Positions 44,795-54,539 of a DNA stretch of 64,000 nt are shown here, piece after piece. The position numbers were made by a program, and so were the translations under genes. The notes below the pieces were generated by a model that made no database searches, was not told where the DNA came from, and saw only the letters and a list, made by a program, of their open reading frames with translations. Within the stretch, counting starts at the first letter, position 1. Each line of letters opens with the position of its first letter. This DNA is from Ochrobactrum vermis. GTDB lineage: Bacteria > Pseudomonadota > Alphaproteobacteria > Rhizobiales > Rhizobiaceae. Where the stretch lies: contig NZ_PCOC01000002.1 in NCBI RefSeq assembly GCF_002975205.1, positions 1,131,001 through 1,195,000 on the forward strand, given 5' to 3'.

Positions 44795-46276
44795 ATGAGC
44801 GAACTGACCGCACTGACCATTGCCGAAGCGCGCGACAAGCTGAAGGCCAAGGCCATCACCGCGACCGAACTTACAGACGCCTATCTTTCCGCTATCGATT
44901 CTGCGAATGAAGCCCTCAACGCTTATGTAAAAGTGACTCACGATCAGGCACGTTCGATGGCCAAGGCTTCGGATGAGCGCATCGCGAAGGGCGAAGCGGG
45001 CGCGTTGGAAGGCATTCCGCTCGGCGTGAAGGACCTGTTTGCGACCAAGGGCGTGCATACGCAGGCCTGTTCTCACATTCTCGATGGTTTCACGCCGGAA
45101 TATGAGTCGACCGTCACGGCAAATCTGTGGGCCGACGGTGCGGTAATGCTCGGCAAGCTCAACATGGACGAATTCGCCATGGGCTCGTCCAACGAGACGT
45201 CCTATTATGGTTCGGTCAAGAATCCTTGGCGTGCCAATGGTTCCAACGCCGATCTGGTACCGGGTGGCTCGTCGGGCGGCTCGGCTGCTGCTGTTGCCGC
45301 ACAGCTTTGCGCTGGCGCAACCGCAACCGATACCGGCGGCTCGATCCGTCAACCGGCGGCATTTACCGGCACGGTTGGCATCAAGCCAACCTATGGCCGT
45401 GTGTCGCGCTGGGGCACGGTTGCCTTCGCTTCGTCGCTCGATCAGGCCGGACCGATTGCGCGCGACGTGCGCGATGCTGCTATCTTGTTGAAATCCATGG
45501 CTTCGCTCGATCTCAAGGATACGACATCGGTCGATCTGCCTATTCCGGATTATGAAGCTGCCATCGGCAAGTCGCTCAAAGGCATGAAGATCGGCATTCC
45601 GAAAGAATATCGCGTCGATGGCATGCCGGACGAGATCGAGGAACTGTGGCAGAAAGGCATCCAGTATCTGAAGGATGCTGGTGCTGAAATCGTCGATATT
45701 TCACTGCCGCACACGAAATATGCGCTGGCCGCCTACTATATCGTCGCTCCTGCAGAAGCCTCATCGAACCTCGCTCGCTATGATGGTGTGCGTTACGGTT
45801 TGCGCGTACCGGGCAAGGACATTGCCGATATGTACGAACAGACCCGTGCCGCTGGCTTCGGCAAGGAAGTAAAGCGCCGCATCATGATCGGCACCTATGT
45901 GCTGTCGGCAGGCTATTACGACGCCTATTACCTGCGAGCGCAGAAGGTGCGTACGTTGATCAAGAAGGACTTTGAAGACGTATTTGCCCAAGGCGTTCAC
46001 GCGATCTTGACCCCTGCAACGCCGTCGGCTGCCTTTGGTCTCGCCGACGAAGACCTCGCCAATGATCCGGTCAAGATGTATCTCAACGACATCTTCACGG
46101 TCACGGTCAACATGGCGGGCCTTCCAGGTATTGCCGTGCCCGCCGGTATTAATGAGAAAGGCTTGCCGCTCGGCCTTCAGTTGATCGGACGCCCATTCGA
46201 GGAAGAGACGCTGTTTCAGGCGGCGCACGCTATTGAACAGGCTGCCGGACGGTTTACTCCGTCAAAGTGGTGGTAA
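44795..46276 (+). CDS. gatA: GatA, amidotransferase subunit A
   Basis: 493 residues from ATG 44795; an upstream TTG is less likely. It has the amidase signature: the catalytic Lys in [10 protein letters not shown] (about 79), and [13 protein letters not shown] with the nucleophile-bearing [11 protein letters not shown] (about 155-185). It hydrolyses Gln to supply ammonia for tRNA-dependent amidation. gatB is not in the window. The stop overlaps the next GNAT gene by 10 bases. Confidence 0.96.
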   Translation: MSELTALTIAEARDKLKAKAITATELTDAYLSAIDSANEALNAYVKVTHDQARSMAKASDERIAKGEAGALEGIPLGVKDLFATKGVHTQACSHILDGFTPEYESTVTANLWADGAVMLGKLNMDEFAMGSSNETSYYGSVKNPWRANGSNADLVPGGSSGGSAAAVAAQLCAGATATDTGGSIRQPAAFTGTVGIKPTYGRVSRWGTVAFASSLDQAGPIARDVRDAAILLKSMASLDLKDTTSVDLPIPDYEAAIGKSLKGMKIGIPKEYRVDGMPDEIEELWQKGIQYLKDAGAEIVDISLPHTKYALAAYYIVAPAEASSNLARYDGVRYGLRVPGKDIADMYEQTRAAGFGKEVKRRIMIGTYVLSAGYYDAYYLRAQKVRTLIKKDFEDVFAQGVHAILTPATPSAAFGLADEDLANDPVKMYLNDIFTVTVNMAGLPGIAVPAGINEKGLPLGLQLIGRPFEEETLFQAAHAIEQAAGRFTPSKWW

Positions 46277-46755
46277 AAGCCGATTTTCTTATTCGCCGGG
46301 GTCTCCCCGGCGAATTTGTTTCTATGGCTGCATTAGCGGTTCGGGCCTGGAGAGTTGCGGCTCGCAATATTGAACTGTCCTCCGAGGGGCAAGACGCTCT
46401 GGAAGCTAAGTTCCAGCGCGATCTTCATGCGAATAAAGATTGTGTCCTGATTGCCGAAAGGGCCGGGATCATTGCGGGTTGGGGCGCGAGGGTGCCTCAA
46501 AGCAATTACATTTCCGATTTATGGGTCGATCCACGCTATCACGGACAGGGAATTGGTCGGCAGTTGCTTGATGCGCTGATGGCTCAAATCCTGCTCGATG
46601 GCTTTGACGAAGCGGTGATTGGCACTCACGCGGACAATCTTCCCGCTCTCAACCTCTACAAAAGGGCAGGTTTTCGGATCGATTGGCGCGGCGAGGAATG
46701 GTCTGAAAGCATCGGAAGAACAGTTGAAAAAGTGAGGATGTGCACCAAGCTTTGA
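46267..46755 (+). CDS. GNAT acetyltransferase overlapping gatA
   Basis: 162 residues from GTG 46267. A GNAT fold is seen: [20 protein letters not shown] at the start, [23 protein letters not shown] as the acetyl-CoA loop, and [18 protein letters not shown] near the end. The early codons contain a perfect hairpin that looks like the gatA terminator, so expression may depend on read-through. The substrate is unknown. Confidence 0.8.
   Translation: MVVKADFLIRRGLPGEFVSMAALAVRAWRVAARNIELSSEGQDALEAKFQRDLHANKDCVLIAERAGIIAGWGARVPQSNYISDLWVDPRYHGQGIGRQLLDALMAQILLDGFDEAVIGTHADNLPALNLYKRAGFRIDWRGEEWSESIGRTVEKVRMCTKL
46291..46315 (+). terminator. terminator-like hairpin inside the GNAT start
   Basis: ATTCGCCGGGG-TCT-CCCCGGCGAAT, an 11-bp perfect stem, starts 15 bases after the gatA stop and is followed by TTTGTTTCT. 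It lies within codons 9-17 of the overlapping GNAT gene. Confidence 0.65.
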
Positions 46756-46840
46756 AATCCCATACTGTCGCAACCGTTGCCGAATGTTCCATCACGCCTA
46801 TTCTTCTCTAGAGAGGATAATATCAGGAGGAGGGCAGGCG

Positions 46841-47023
46841 ATGTGGATTATGCTGACGGAAGTGAACGGTGAAAAACTTGCCGTGAATTTTAATCACGTT
46901 CTTTCCTATAATGCTTATGGAACCGGCACACGCATTGTGACGCTGAGCACGGATCTAACATTCTTTGTCAAGGAATCGATTGAGGAGATTGAAGCCAAGC
47001 TCGGTATCGATGTGAAAAGCTAA
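46841..47023 (+). CDS. FlbD-like small protein
   Basis: 60 residues from ATG 46841, with an AGGAGGAGGGCAGG ribosome-binding site. The sequence fits the plan of the FlbD/YlzI small-protein family: MWIMLTEVNGEKLAVNFNHV, then RIVTLSTDLTFFVKES and a final helix IEEIEAKLG. In that family it is usually encoded among flagellar genes; here none are near. A longer frame from 46784 has no ribosome-binding site. An IS630 element follows 27 bp after the stop. Confidence 0.7.
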   Translation: MWIMLTEVNGEKLAVNFNHVLSYNAYGTGTRIVTLSTDLTFFVKESIEEIEAKLGIDVKS

Positions 47024-47057
47024 AGCTAGCTTTTATCAATGGTTTGATTAGAGCGTT

Positions 47058-47687
47058 TCACCTTTTAACGGAACCATATCCGGCGTTTACCAAATAGTTT
47101 TGGCATTCGGCGGGCTGGATGGTTTCGACCAGCCTGCCGATATGACGCCATGTGTCTTCGATGGTGCGCTTTTGTGCATTTCTCATCCAATGCTTGATCT
47201 TGGAAAAGGCTTGTTCGATCGGATTGAGGTCCGGCGAATAGGGTGGCAGGAACCAGAGCCGCGCACCGGCGGCTTTGATCAATTGACGGATGGTTGCCGA
47301 CTTATGGCTGCCGAGATTGTCCATGACGACAATGTCGCCTGGCTTGAGCACCGGGACCAACTGCTGCTCGACATAGGCGCGGAAACACTGGCCGTTCATC
47401 GGTCCGTCGAAGACACAGGGTGCTGTAAGCTGATCGTTCCTCAAAGCGCCCAGGAATGTCAGCGTGCGCCAATGGCCATGCGGTGCAAATGCCCGCAGTC
47501 GCTTGCCTTTTGGACCCCAGCCTCTGATCGGCGACATGTTGGTCTTGATCCAGGTCTCATCAATGAAGACCAGCCGTTCGGGATCGAGATGATTTTGCAG
47601 GGTCTTCCAGCGCTGTCTTTTGCGAGCGACGTCGGCACGAGCTTGCTCAAGGGCGAATAGTGTTTTTTTTGAAGCGCAGCCCTTCAC
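47058..47687 (-). CDS. IS630 transposase, catalytic part
   Basis: 209 residues with the DDE catalytic domain: [38 protein letters not shown] and [23 protein letters not shown], all intact. It is probably made as a fusion to the upstream helix-turn-helix frame through a +1 shift or transcriptional slippage at the T8 (plus strand) run 47663-47670. Its own start is unlikely to be used. Confidence 0.9.
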   Translation of the reverse strand: MKGCASKKTLFALEQARADVARKRQRWKTLQNHLDPERLVFIDETWIKTNMSPIRGWGPKGKRLRAFAPHGHWRTLTFLGALRNDQLTAPCVFDGPMNGQCFRAYVEQQLVPVLKPGDIVVMDNLGSHKSATIRQLIKAAGARLWFLPPYSPDLNPIEQAFSKIKHWMRNAQKRTIEDTWRHIGRLVETIQPAECQNYLVNAGYGSVKR

Positions 47688-48006
47688 TGCGAATGAATTC
47701 CCAGATCGTATTGTGCGAGACGGAAATACCCCGCTCGGTCAACGCCGCCTTCAGGCCATGGAGTGTCAGGTGTGGGTTCTCGGCGAGCCGTTGCACAATG
47801 ATATCACGATGCGGTTCGAGTATCCGCTTGCGGTGGCCGCCCATCTTGCCGGGATGAACCGATCCGGTCGCACGATGGCGCTGGGACCATTTTACGACTG
47901 AAGATGCGGCAATTTCAAACCGCGTCGCCACTGAACGAACGCTTTCGCCACTCAGCACGGCGGCAACAACGCGCTCTCGAAGATCATTCGATATCGGTGC
48001 GGTCAT
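47647..48006 (-). CDS. IS630 transposase, DNA-binding part
   Basis: 119 residues: two helix-turn-helix units ([22 protein letters not shown] and [13 protein letters not shown], then [26 protein letters not shown]). The frame ends shortly after the A8 run, in [10 protein letters not shown]; slippage leads into [12 protein letters not shown] of the catalytic frame. Confidence 0.9.
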   Translation of the reverse strand: MTAPISNDLRERVVAAVLSGESVRSVATRFEIAASSVVKWSQRHRATGSVHPGKMGGHRKRILEPHRDIIVQRLAENPHLTLHGLKAALTERGISVSHNTIWEFIRSEGLRFKKNTIRP

Positions 48007-48224
48007 CCAACGCTGGCCTCCATCCAGCCAGCATCAGTGAATCAGAACAAAACTGATTTGGGAAGCCCATTCGATTCAGAGAAAAACGGAAACGCTCTAG
48101 CTTTACTGAAAAAGAAAATGAACGGCATCACGCTTGCGAATTGCCGTTCATGCGGCCTGAGCATTATTGCAGGTTTTCTCTATTAGCTTTCCAGATTTTG
48201 TAGGGACATTACTGGAGACGCACT

Positions 48225-50330
48225 CTAGATATCCAGCTCTTCCACGAAAGCTGCTCGGTCCTGGATGAAACGGAAACGCGCTTCCGGTTTGGTGCCCATC
48301 AGTTCATCGACAGTGTTGCGGGTCTCATCAACATAATCTTCGTCCACGTGAACACGCAGAAGCGTGCGCTTCCTGGGGTCCATGGTCGTTTCTTTGAGCT
48401 GCTCGGCGCGCATTTCGCCTAGGCCTTTGAAGCGCCCGATTTCCACTTTTCCACGTCCGGTGAACATGGTGCGCAGAAGCTCGTCCTTATGCGCTTCATC
48501 TCGCGCATAGGCGACCTTCCCGCCCTGGCTCAGACGGAAAAGCGGAGGCACTGCCAGATAGAGATGACCGTTACGGATCAGATCGGACATCTCCTGATAG
48601 AAAAATGTGATGAGTAGCGATGCAATATGCGCACCATCGACGTCGGCGTCGGTCATGACGATAACGCGATCGTAACGCAGGTCGTCTTCCCGATAATTCT
48701 TACGCGTGCCGCAGCCGAGCGCCTGAACCAGATCGGCGATTTGCTGGTTCGCCGTCAGCTTTTCGCGTCCGGCACTGGCAACGTTCAAAATCTTGCCACG
48801 CAATGGCAAAATAGCCTGATTGGCGCGATTACGCGCCTGTTTGGCTGATCCACCTGCCGAGTCGCCCTCGACGATGAACAGTTCTGCCCCGGCGGCTGCG
48901 TTTTGCGTACAATCGGCAAGCTTGCCGGGCAGGCGCAGCTTGCGCGTTGCGCTTTTGCGGACTGTTTCTTTCTCTTGCCGGCGGCGTAAGCGTTCGTCCG
49001 CCCGGTCAATCACCCATTCCAGAAGGCGGGACGCTTCCTGCGGAGAGGCGGCAAGCCAGTGGTCGAATGGATCGCGGATCGCGTTTTCCACGATGCGCTG
49101 TGCCTCGACGGTCGCAAGCTTGTCTTTGGTCTGGCCGACGAATTCCGGCTCGCGGATGAAGACCGACAACATCCCCGCAGCCGATACCATCACGTCATCG
49201 GTCGTGATGATCGACGCGCGCTTGTTATTTGTCAGTTCTGCATAGGCTTTCAGCCCTCGCGTCAAGGCAATACGCAGGCCCGCTTCATGCGTGCCACCAT
49301 CCCCGGTGGGAATGGTGTTACAGTAGGAATGGACGAAACCGTCACCACCGAACCACGAAACGGCCCATTCGACAGCGCCATGACCACCTTGTTTCTCGGT
49401 CTTTCCCGCGAAAATCTCACGTGTGACCTGGTGTTCCTTGCCAAGCGATGCCTCAAGATAGTCCTTCAGGCCACCCGGGAAGTGGAAAACGGCTTTTTCA
49501 GGCGTCTCCTTTTTCGGGTCGAGTAGAGAAGGATCGCAGTTCCAGCGAATTTCAACCCCGCCGAACAGGTAGGCCTTTGACCGCGCCATGCGATAAAGGC
49601 GATGCGGATCGAACTGTGCCGTCTTGCCGAAAATATCAGGATCGGGGTGGAAGCGGACGCGGGTGCCACGACGATTGTGCACTTCACCGAGCTCTTCCAG
49701 CCCGCCTTGTGGAATGCCGCGCGAGAAACGCTGGCGATAAAGACGGCGATTGCGTGCGACTTCCACTTCCAACATGTCGGAAAGGGCATTCACCACCGAA
49801 ACGCCGACGCCGTGCAAGCCGCCAGACGTTTCATAGGCCTTGCCGTCGAACTTGCCGCCCGCGTGCAGCTTGGTCATGATGACTTCGAGAGTAGACTTTC
49901 CGGGCACCTGCGGATGTTCGTCCACAGGAATGCCGCGTCCATTGTCCGAAACAGTAACGAAACCATCGGCATCAAAACTGACTTCGATAAAATTGGCATG
50001 CCCCGCGACCGCTTCGTCCATCGAGTTATCGATGACTTCAGCGAAGAGATGATGGAGAGCCTTTTCGTCCGTGCCGCCAATATACATGCCGGGACGCAAG
50101 CGCACCGGCTCCAGCCCTTCCAGAACACGGATGGATGATGCGTTATAGTCGTCGCCTGCCGATGAAGCCGGCGGCGCTTTGACCGTTGCGGGTTTCTGAA
50201 CAGAAAGCGACGGCACGGCCGTTGGCTGCGCAACACGCTGTGGCGCCACAGGTTTTTCACCCTGTCGCCCCTGTTCCCGTTCCCGGGCATTGCTGACCAC
50301 TCTCGAGAAGAGATCGTTGCTATCGTCCAT
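48225..50330 (-). CDS. parE: DNA topoisomerase IV subunit B
   Basis: 701 residues from ATG 50330; the upstream in-frame extension is non-coding. An N-terminal low-complexity segment of about 70 residues (PVAPQRVAQPTAVPSLSVQ) precedes the GHKL ATPase domain (VIDNSMDEAVAGHA, GRGIPVDEHP, TSGGLHGVGVSVVNALS). The TOPRIM domain (LFIVEGDSAGGSAKQARNR, TDADVDGAHIASLL) follows. It decatenates chromosomes with ParC, which is not in the window. Confidence 0.93.
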   Translation of the reverse strand: MDDSNDLFSRVVSNAREREQGRQGEKPVAPQRVAQPTAVPSLSVQKPATVKAPPASSAGDDYNASSIRVLEGLEPVRLRPGMYIGGTDEKALHHLFAEVIDNSMDEAVAGHANFIEVSFDADGFVTVSDNGRGIPVDEHPQVPGKSTLEVIMTKLHAGGKFDGKAYETSGGLHGVGVSVVNALSDMLEVEVARNRRLYRQRFSRGIPQGGLEELGEVHNRRGTRVRFHPDPDIFGKTAQFDPHRLYRMARSKAYLFGGVEIRWNCDPSLLDPKKETPEKAVFHFPGGLKDYLEASLGKEHQVTREIFAGKTEKQGGHGAVEWAVSWFGGDGFVHSYCNTIPTGDGGTHEAGLRIALTRGLKAYAELTNNKRASIITTDDVMVSAAGMLSVFIREPEFVGQTKDKLATVEAQRIVENAIRDPFDHWLAASPQEASRLLEWVIDRADERLRRRQEKETVRKSATRKLRLPGKLADCTQNAAAGAELFIVEGDSAGGSAKQARNRANQAILPLRGKILNVASAGREKLTANQQIADLVQALGCGTRKNYREDDLRYDRVIVMTDADVDGAHIASLLITFFYQEMSDLIRNGHLYLAVPPLFRLSQGGKVAYARDEAHKDELLRTMFTGRGKVEIGRFKGLGEMRAEQLKETTMDPRKRTLLRVHVDEDYVDETRNTVDELMGTKPEARFRFIQDRAAFVEELDI

Positions 50331-50638
50331 TTGTTCCGAAAAGCTCTCTATCTGAATTTCAGGGGGCGCTGCCGAGCCTGCTCGCCATCGACCGGAAAAT
50401 ACTGTTCGCGAATCATCTGAATGATGCCATGCGCGGCCATGAAAGGCGACTAAAGTTCGCCTTACGTTCCGTTTTCGCACGGTTTTTTCAAAGGGTTTTG
50501 TTTAGAACGGCACTGATTTGCACCAGAAAGAAGGCGAAAGTCAAACAAGCAGGACATTTCCGATCAAATTGGATGGAAACGCTGCGGCAGTTCGCATAGA
50601 GCGATGACGGGGAATGTTCCGAATACCGAGAGTTTGAA

Positions 50639-51568
50639 ATGCAGAGCAGCGCAACAAGCGGCATGGAAGCGCACGTAAAGGGCATGGCGATTATGGTGCT
50701 CTCGGTGCTCCTGCTGCCGCTGATGGATGCCATCGGCAAGTGGCTTGCCATGGCGGACAACATGCCTCCGGCAACTGTCACCTTCATGCGGTTCTTCATT
50801 CAATGCTGGCTGATGTTCTTCATCCTGCTCATCGTGGGCGGCTTTGCTGCGCTGCGAACACAGCATCTGGCGGGCAACCTCATTCGAGGCGCGTTAATGG
50901 GGTTCGGCGGACTCTGCTTCTTTACGGCGGTGAAATACATGCCGCTGGCGGATGCGATGGCTGTCTTCTTTGCCGAGCCGCTTATTCTGACGCTCTTTTC
51001 GGCCATTTTCCTGAAGGAAAAAGTGGGTTGGAGGAGATTCAGCGCTGTTGGTATTGGCCTCATAGGCACGATGATCGTGATCCAGCCAAGTTTTGAGATT
51101 TTTGGCGCTGTCTCGCTTCTGCCGCTGGCAACAGCCGTAACCTTCGCGATCTACCTGATCCTGAACCGCAAATACGGTGCCAAGGAAAGCCCGCTTGTAA
51201 TGCAGTTCTACGCGGGCGTCGGCGGGTGGGTGCTTGCCGGGATTGCCATGATTTTTGGAACTGCGGCGGGTCTTGGCGACTTGAGTTTCGGTCTGCCGCA
51301 AGGCATCCAGCCCTGGCTGCTCTTGTTGCTTCTTGGAACCATTGGCACAGTTAGCCATCTGATGGTCGTGCAGGCATTCAAGCTTGCACCAGCATCCATG
51401 CTCGCACCGTTCCAATATCTGGAAATCGTCAATGCTGTTCTGGTGGGCCTGATCGTGTTCGGCGACTTTCCGACTCCGTCGAAATGGTGCGGCATCGCGA
51501 TCATTGTTGGATCGGGCTTCTATGTTTTCATGCGCGAGCGCCGCGTGAAAGTTGACGCATTGGCTTGA
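50639..51568 (+). CDS. EamA/DMT-family transporter
   Basis: 309 residues, ten membrane segments in two EamA repeats. The first repeat includes ATVTFMRFFIQCWLMFFILL and PLADAMAVFFAEPLILTLFSAIFLKEKVGW; the second includes LAPASMLAPFQYLEIVNAVLVGLIVFGDFP. This is the RhaT/YdcZ-like drug/metabolite superfamily, so an exporter of amino acids or other small molecules is likely. ATG 50639. Confidence 0.9.
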   Translation: MQSSATSGMEAHVKGMAIMVLSVLLLPLMDAIGKWLAMADNMPPATVTFMRFFIQCWLMFFILLIVGGFAALRTQHLAGNLIRGALMGFGGLCFFTAVKYMPLADAMAVFFAEPLILTLFSAIFLKEKVGWRRFSAVGIGLIGTMIVIQPSFEIFGAVSLLPLATAVTFAIYLILNRKYGAKESPLVMQFYAGVGGWVLAGIAMIFGTAAGLGDLSFGLPQGIQPWLLLLLLGTIGTVSHLMVVQAFKLAPASMLAPFQYLEIVNAVLVGLIVFGDFPTPSKWCGIAIIVGSGFYVFMRERRVKVDALA

Positions 51569-51583
51569 GGCAGGGCTAAACAG

Positions 51584-52351
51584 CTATTTGAGCTGACGCG
51601 CGCCGAAGACTGCCTCGAAAGCTTTTCCCATAGCGACGTCCAGGTCGCCCATCGTCACCGGTAATCCGAGATCAACAAGGCTGGTGATGCCATGTTCCGA
51701 GATTCCGCAAGGAACAATGCCGGAATAATGGCTGAGATCGGGTTCGACATTAATGGCAATGCCGTGAAAGCTGACCCAGCGGCGAAGGCGGATGCCTATG
51801 GCCGCGATCTTATCTTCGCACATGGTGCCATTTGGAAGGCGGGGCTTTTCTGGCCGTGCCACCCATACGCCGACGCGGTCCTCGCGGCGCTCGCCTCTGA
51901 CGTTAAACTCGGCAAGGCTCTCGATGATCCATTGCTCAAGGGCTGTCACGAACGCGCGCACGTCCTCGCGGCGACGTTTCAGATCGAGCATCACATAGGC
52001 GACGCGCTGGCCGGGGCCATGATAGGTATATTCACCGCCGCGCCCCGTGTTGAAGACAGGAAGGCTGTCCGGAGTCAGGAGATCGGTTGCATTGGCGCTG
52101 GTGCCTGCTGTGTAGAGCGACGGATGTTCGACCAGCCAAACAAGTTCATTTGCCGTGCCTTCCCGAATGGCTTGGACACGCGCTTCCATGAAGGCGAGGG
52201 CATCCTCATAGTCCGTAAGGCCTTCTGTGACGACCCAGTCCACCGGAGGCGCATCCGCCAGGATCGGTAGAAAATGAGTATCCAGCGAATCGCGTTGACG
52301 CGGCTTTTGTGAAGCTGTCTCGAAAATGGGGGGGGCGGAACTATTCGTCAT
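51584..52351 (-). CDS. lipB: octanoyl-[acyl-carrier] transferase LipB
   Basis: 255 residues from ATG 52351. It shows the LipB signature [61 protein letters not shown] (catalytic Lys) and [14 protein letters not shown] (catalytic Cys). It moves octanoyl from ACP to lipoyl domains in lipoate synthesis. A longer frame is open upstream but has no family similarity. Confidence 0.95.
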   Translation of the reverse strand: MTNSSAPPIFETASQKPRQRDSLDTHFLPILADAPPVDWVVTEGLTDYEDALAFMEARVQAIREGTANELVWLVEHPSLYTAGTSANATDLLTPDSLPVFNTGRGGEYTYHGPGQRVAYVMLDLKRRREDVRAFVTALEQWIIESLAEFNVRGERREDRVGVWVARPEKPRLPNGTMCEDKIAAIGIRLRRWVSFHGIAINVEPDLSHYSGIVPCGISEHGITSLVDLGLPVTMGDLDVAMGKAFEAVFGARQLK

Positions 52352-52409
52352 GATGAGAGCATATGGCGGTTTTGCAGCCTGACCACCAGATGTCAAAATG
52401 CCTCCCCGA

Positions 52410-53831
52410 TCAATGAATCGCGAGCGGTACTTCCTTTTCGCATCGATTACGCCCCGCCTGCTTTGCCCGGTATAGGGCGCGATCAGCTGCGTCGACGAGA
52501 TGACTATAGTCTGGGTGACCGTTGAATGCTGCAATGCCGATAGACAAAGTCACAGACTGGTGCGCACCGTCGGGAAGATTCATTGGCTGTTGCGCTATCT
52601 GGTTGCGCAGTTCCTCACCAATTGCAAAAGCCTTGTTTTCGTCGGCCTCCACAAGAGCGACCAGAAACTCTTCCCCGCCATAGCGGAACACGAAATCACT
52701 CGGGCGGCATAGTGACAGGATCGCCCCGGCAACTTGCTGAAGGACTGCATCGCCAGCACTGTGCCCATAGGTGTCGTTGATGTTCTTGAAATGATCAATG
52801 TCGATCATCAGAACGCTCAGATCCATAGCTCTTTGTGACGCCATACGTACTTCGCGGGTCAATATGGAGGGCATGAAACGGCGGTTGAGTGCGCGTGTCA
52901 GCGGATCGCGACCCGTCTCCATTGCGGCTGCCGCCTGAAACAGTTCAGACAGCAGGAACTTCACCTCACCGATCTTGGTTTGAAACAGTGCAAGCGAGGC
53001 GGCAAGTTTGGCGGGATTGTCCCTGCGCGCATTGTTGATGGCCGGCAGCAGATCAGCGTCTATATGTTCTACGTTCCGGCGGATATTCTCCAATGTACAG
53101 GAGTTGGAGAACATAAGGTCGGCCTTGTGCTGCAACCACAATCCGAAATCCGAGCTTGCGAGCGAGTGAAGCGGACTATCGGAATTGCCGTACAGGTTGA
53201 AGAGGAGTGACTGGCTCCATTCCATAAGCGCGGCGCGTTGCGATTCGCGCTCAAGTGGAAAATCGTGGCTGAGCGTGAAGGCCCGGTAAGCTTCGTCGGT
53301 CTGCGCACTTTCGCGCGCGTCCTTGACGAAAGCTTGGCTCATAATTTCAATCGCGATGTCGATGGCATTGCTGACATGCACGATAAGGTGCGCCAGGACC
53401 TCACGTGAAGCAACCTCCAGCTTCAGTTGACGAATGATCTCGTTTTTGAGCAGACGCGCGCCCTGCATAACGACATGGATCGGCACATCAATACGGGCGT
53501 GAACTTCGCCTACCTTGCGCTGTTCGCCGATGAATGCTTCGACATCGCCTGCGTTTCTCTGGAACATTTTCAGAAGCCAGTCGCTCAGTGAATTATGCAG
53601 TCGCTCCTGTACCATTTTCTGGGAGAGAAAAGTTGCGGCATCGCGGTTGCTCATGAGGCGGCTATAGAAAACGCCGACAAATTGCTCACGATGATGGCTG
53701 ATCAGGTCACGGAGAAGGCGCGCGTGTTCTTCGGGCAGACCGCTGACTAGCTCGACCCATTCGGCCTGGGTGGTGCCCAGTCCTGTTTTCGACCCCCATG
53801 TGGTGTCGATTTCAGAGGTCGAATAATCCAT
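52410..53831 (-). CDS. globin-coupled diguanylate cyclase
   Basis: 473 residues from ATG 53831. Residues ~25-165 are a globin-coupled sensor: [14 protein letters not shown] has the distal Tyr56 and [12 protein letters not shown] the proximal His111, 55 residues apart as in E. coli DosC (Tyr43/His98). A helical linker follows, then GGDEF with [12 protein letters not shown] (~395) and an RPSD inhibitory site five residues upstream. It should make c-di-GMP in response to oxygen or redox state at haem. It has no EAL domain. Upstream frames have no homology. Confidence 0.92.
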   Translation of the reverse strand: MDYSTSEIDTTWGSKTGLGTTQAEWVELVSGLPEEHARLLRDLISHHREQFVGVFYSRLMSNRDAATFLSQKMVQERLHNSLSDWLLKMFQRNAGDVEAFIGEQRKVGEVHARIDVPIHVVMQGARLLKNEIIRQLKLEVASREVLAHLIVHVSNAIDIAIEIMSQAFVKDARESAQTDEAYRAFTLSHDFPLERESQRAALMEWSQSLLFNLYGNSDSPLHSLASSDFGLWLQHKADLMFSNSCTLENIRRNVEHIDADLLPAINNARRDNPAKLAASLALFQTKIGEVKFLLSELFQAAAAMETGRDPLTRALNRRFMPSILTREVRMASQRAMDLSVLMIDIDHFKNINDTYGHSAGDAVLQQVAGAILSLCRPSDFVFRYGGEEFLVALVEADENKAFAIGEELRNQIAQQPMNLPDGAHQSVTLSIGIAAFNGHPDYSHLVDAADRALYRAKQAGRNRCEKEVPLAIH

Positions 53832-54164
53832 GTTCCTACTCCTTGCGATCACCGCACAGCTCCGCTCGCTACCGGTTTTTGGAACCGGCGCCGGATCGGC
53901 TTCGCGGATTGGAGATTCTGCGGTCCCCCTTACTTCAAGAGGGCTGTATGCGAACTCAACGGGCTCCTGATATCTCGACTTTCTTAAAAATCTTTCCGCA
54001 AAATTGCAGGTTATTAGTTGGGGAGCAATCGAGGGCATTTTTTGTAGGTCGCGCTCGAGATTGATAGAGCGTCGTAAGATTAAGTGACTTTACCACATGG
54101 CTGTTTGGCCTACCTATCTGCGGGCAAGATTCCAATTCTGGCCAATTCTCGAAAGGAACCCGGA
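53832..54164. other. divergent intergenic region
   Basis: About 330 bp between the cyclase and the small secreted protein. No gene is visible; promoters of both should lie here. A short inverted repeat CCGGTT...AACCGG occurs near 53870. Confidence 0.35.
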
Positions 54165-54503
54165 ATGAGATTTAAGTTACTTTCTGCAGTTGTCGCGCTC
54201 TTCGCGGTTACCGCTGTTGCCGAAGCGGGTACGCCCGTTGCGCCGGCTCCGATTGCGGCAATTGCCGCCGATGGCACCGGCTCGGCTATTCAAGTTGATT
54301 ATCGCTGCCGTCGCGGCATGGTCCGCACGCCGAGCGGTCGTTGCGTTACGGATCGTCGCTGGCGGGATGATCGTCGTGGATGGGATCGTCATTCACCACG
54401 TTATTATCGCGAACGGGACCGTGATCGCCGTTGGCGTCACGATCGCGACCGTCATCGTGATCGAATCTATATCGAGCCGCGCCGTCGTGGTCCGCACAAC
54501 TAA
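54165..54503 (+). CDS. small secreted Arg/Asp-rich protein
   Basis: 112 residues. A signal peptide (MRFKLLSAVVALFAVTAVAEA, cut before GTPV) is followed by a short Ala/Pro linker, a two-Cys segment (YRCRRGMVRTPSGRCVTDRR) and a strongly charged low-complexity tail of Arg, Asp, Trp and Tyr (DRDRRWRHDRDRHRD). It resembles the GCG-CRPN and BA14K-like small periplasmic proteins of rhizobia. Its function is unknown. Confidence 0.75.
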   Translation: MRFKLLSAVVALFAVTAVAEAGTPVAPAPIAAIAADGTGSAIQVDYRCRRGMVRTPSGRCVTDRRWRDDRRGWDRHSPRYYRERDRDRRWRHDRDRHRDRIYIEPRRRGPHN

Positions 54504-54510
54504 AGAAAGC

Positions 54511-54539
54511 AAAGAGCAGCGATTTCGCTGCTCTTTTTT
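54511..54539. terminator. bidirectional terminator
   Basis: AAAGAGCAGCGA / TCGCTGCTCTTT, a 12-bp stem with a tiny loop and a T-run, lies between the convergent secreted-protein gene and the LOV kinase gene. Confidence 0.9.

Larger units (their letters stand above)
47051..48097 (-). mobile_element. IS630-family insertion sequence
   Basis: Inverted repeats start GAGCGTTTC (47051) and end GAAACGCTC (48097), each flanked by TA (47049-47050 and 48098-48099), the target duplication of IS630/Tc1-type elements. The length is 1047 bp. Two overlapping frames on the minus strand encode the transposase, to be joined at an A8 run. It separates the FlbD-like gene from parE. Confidence 0.92.

Noticed and set aside
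52352..52534. N-terminal extension of lipB
   Set aside because: The extra 61 residues show no LipB similarity; the ATG at 52351 gives the expected family length.
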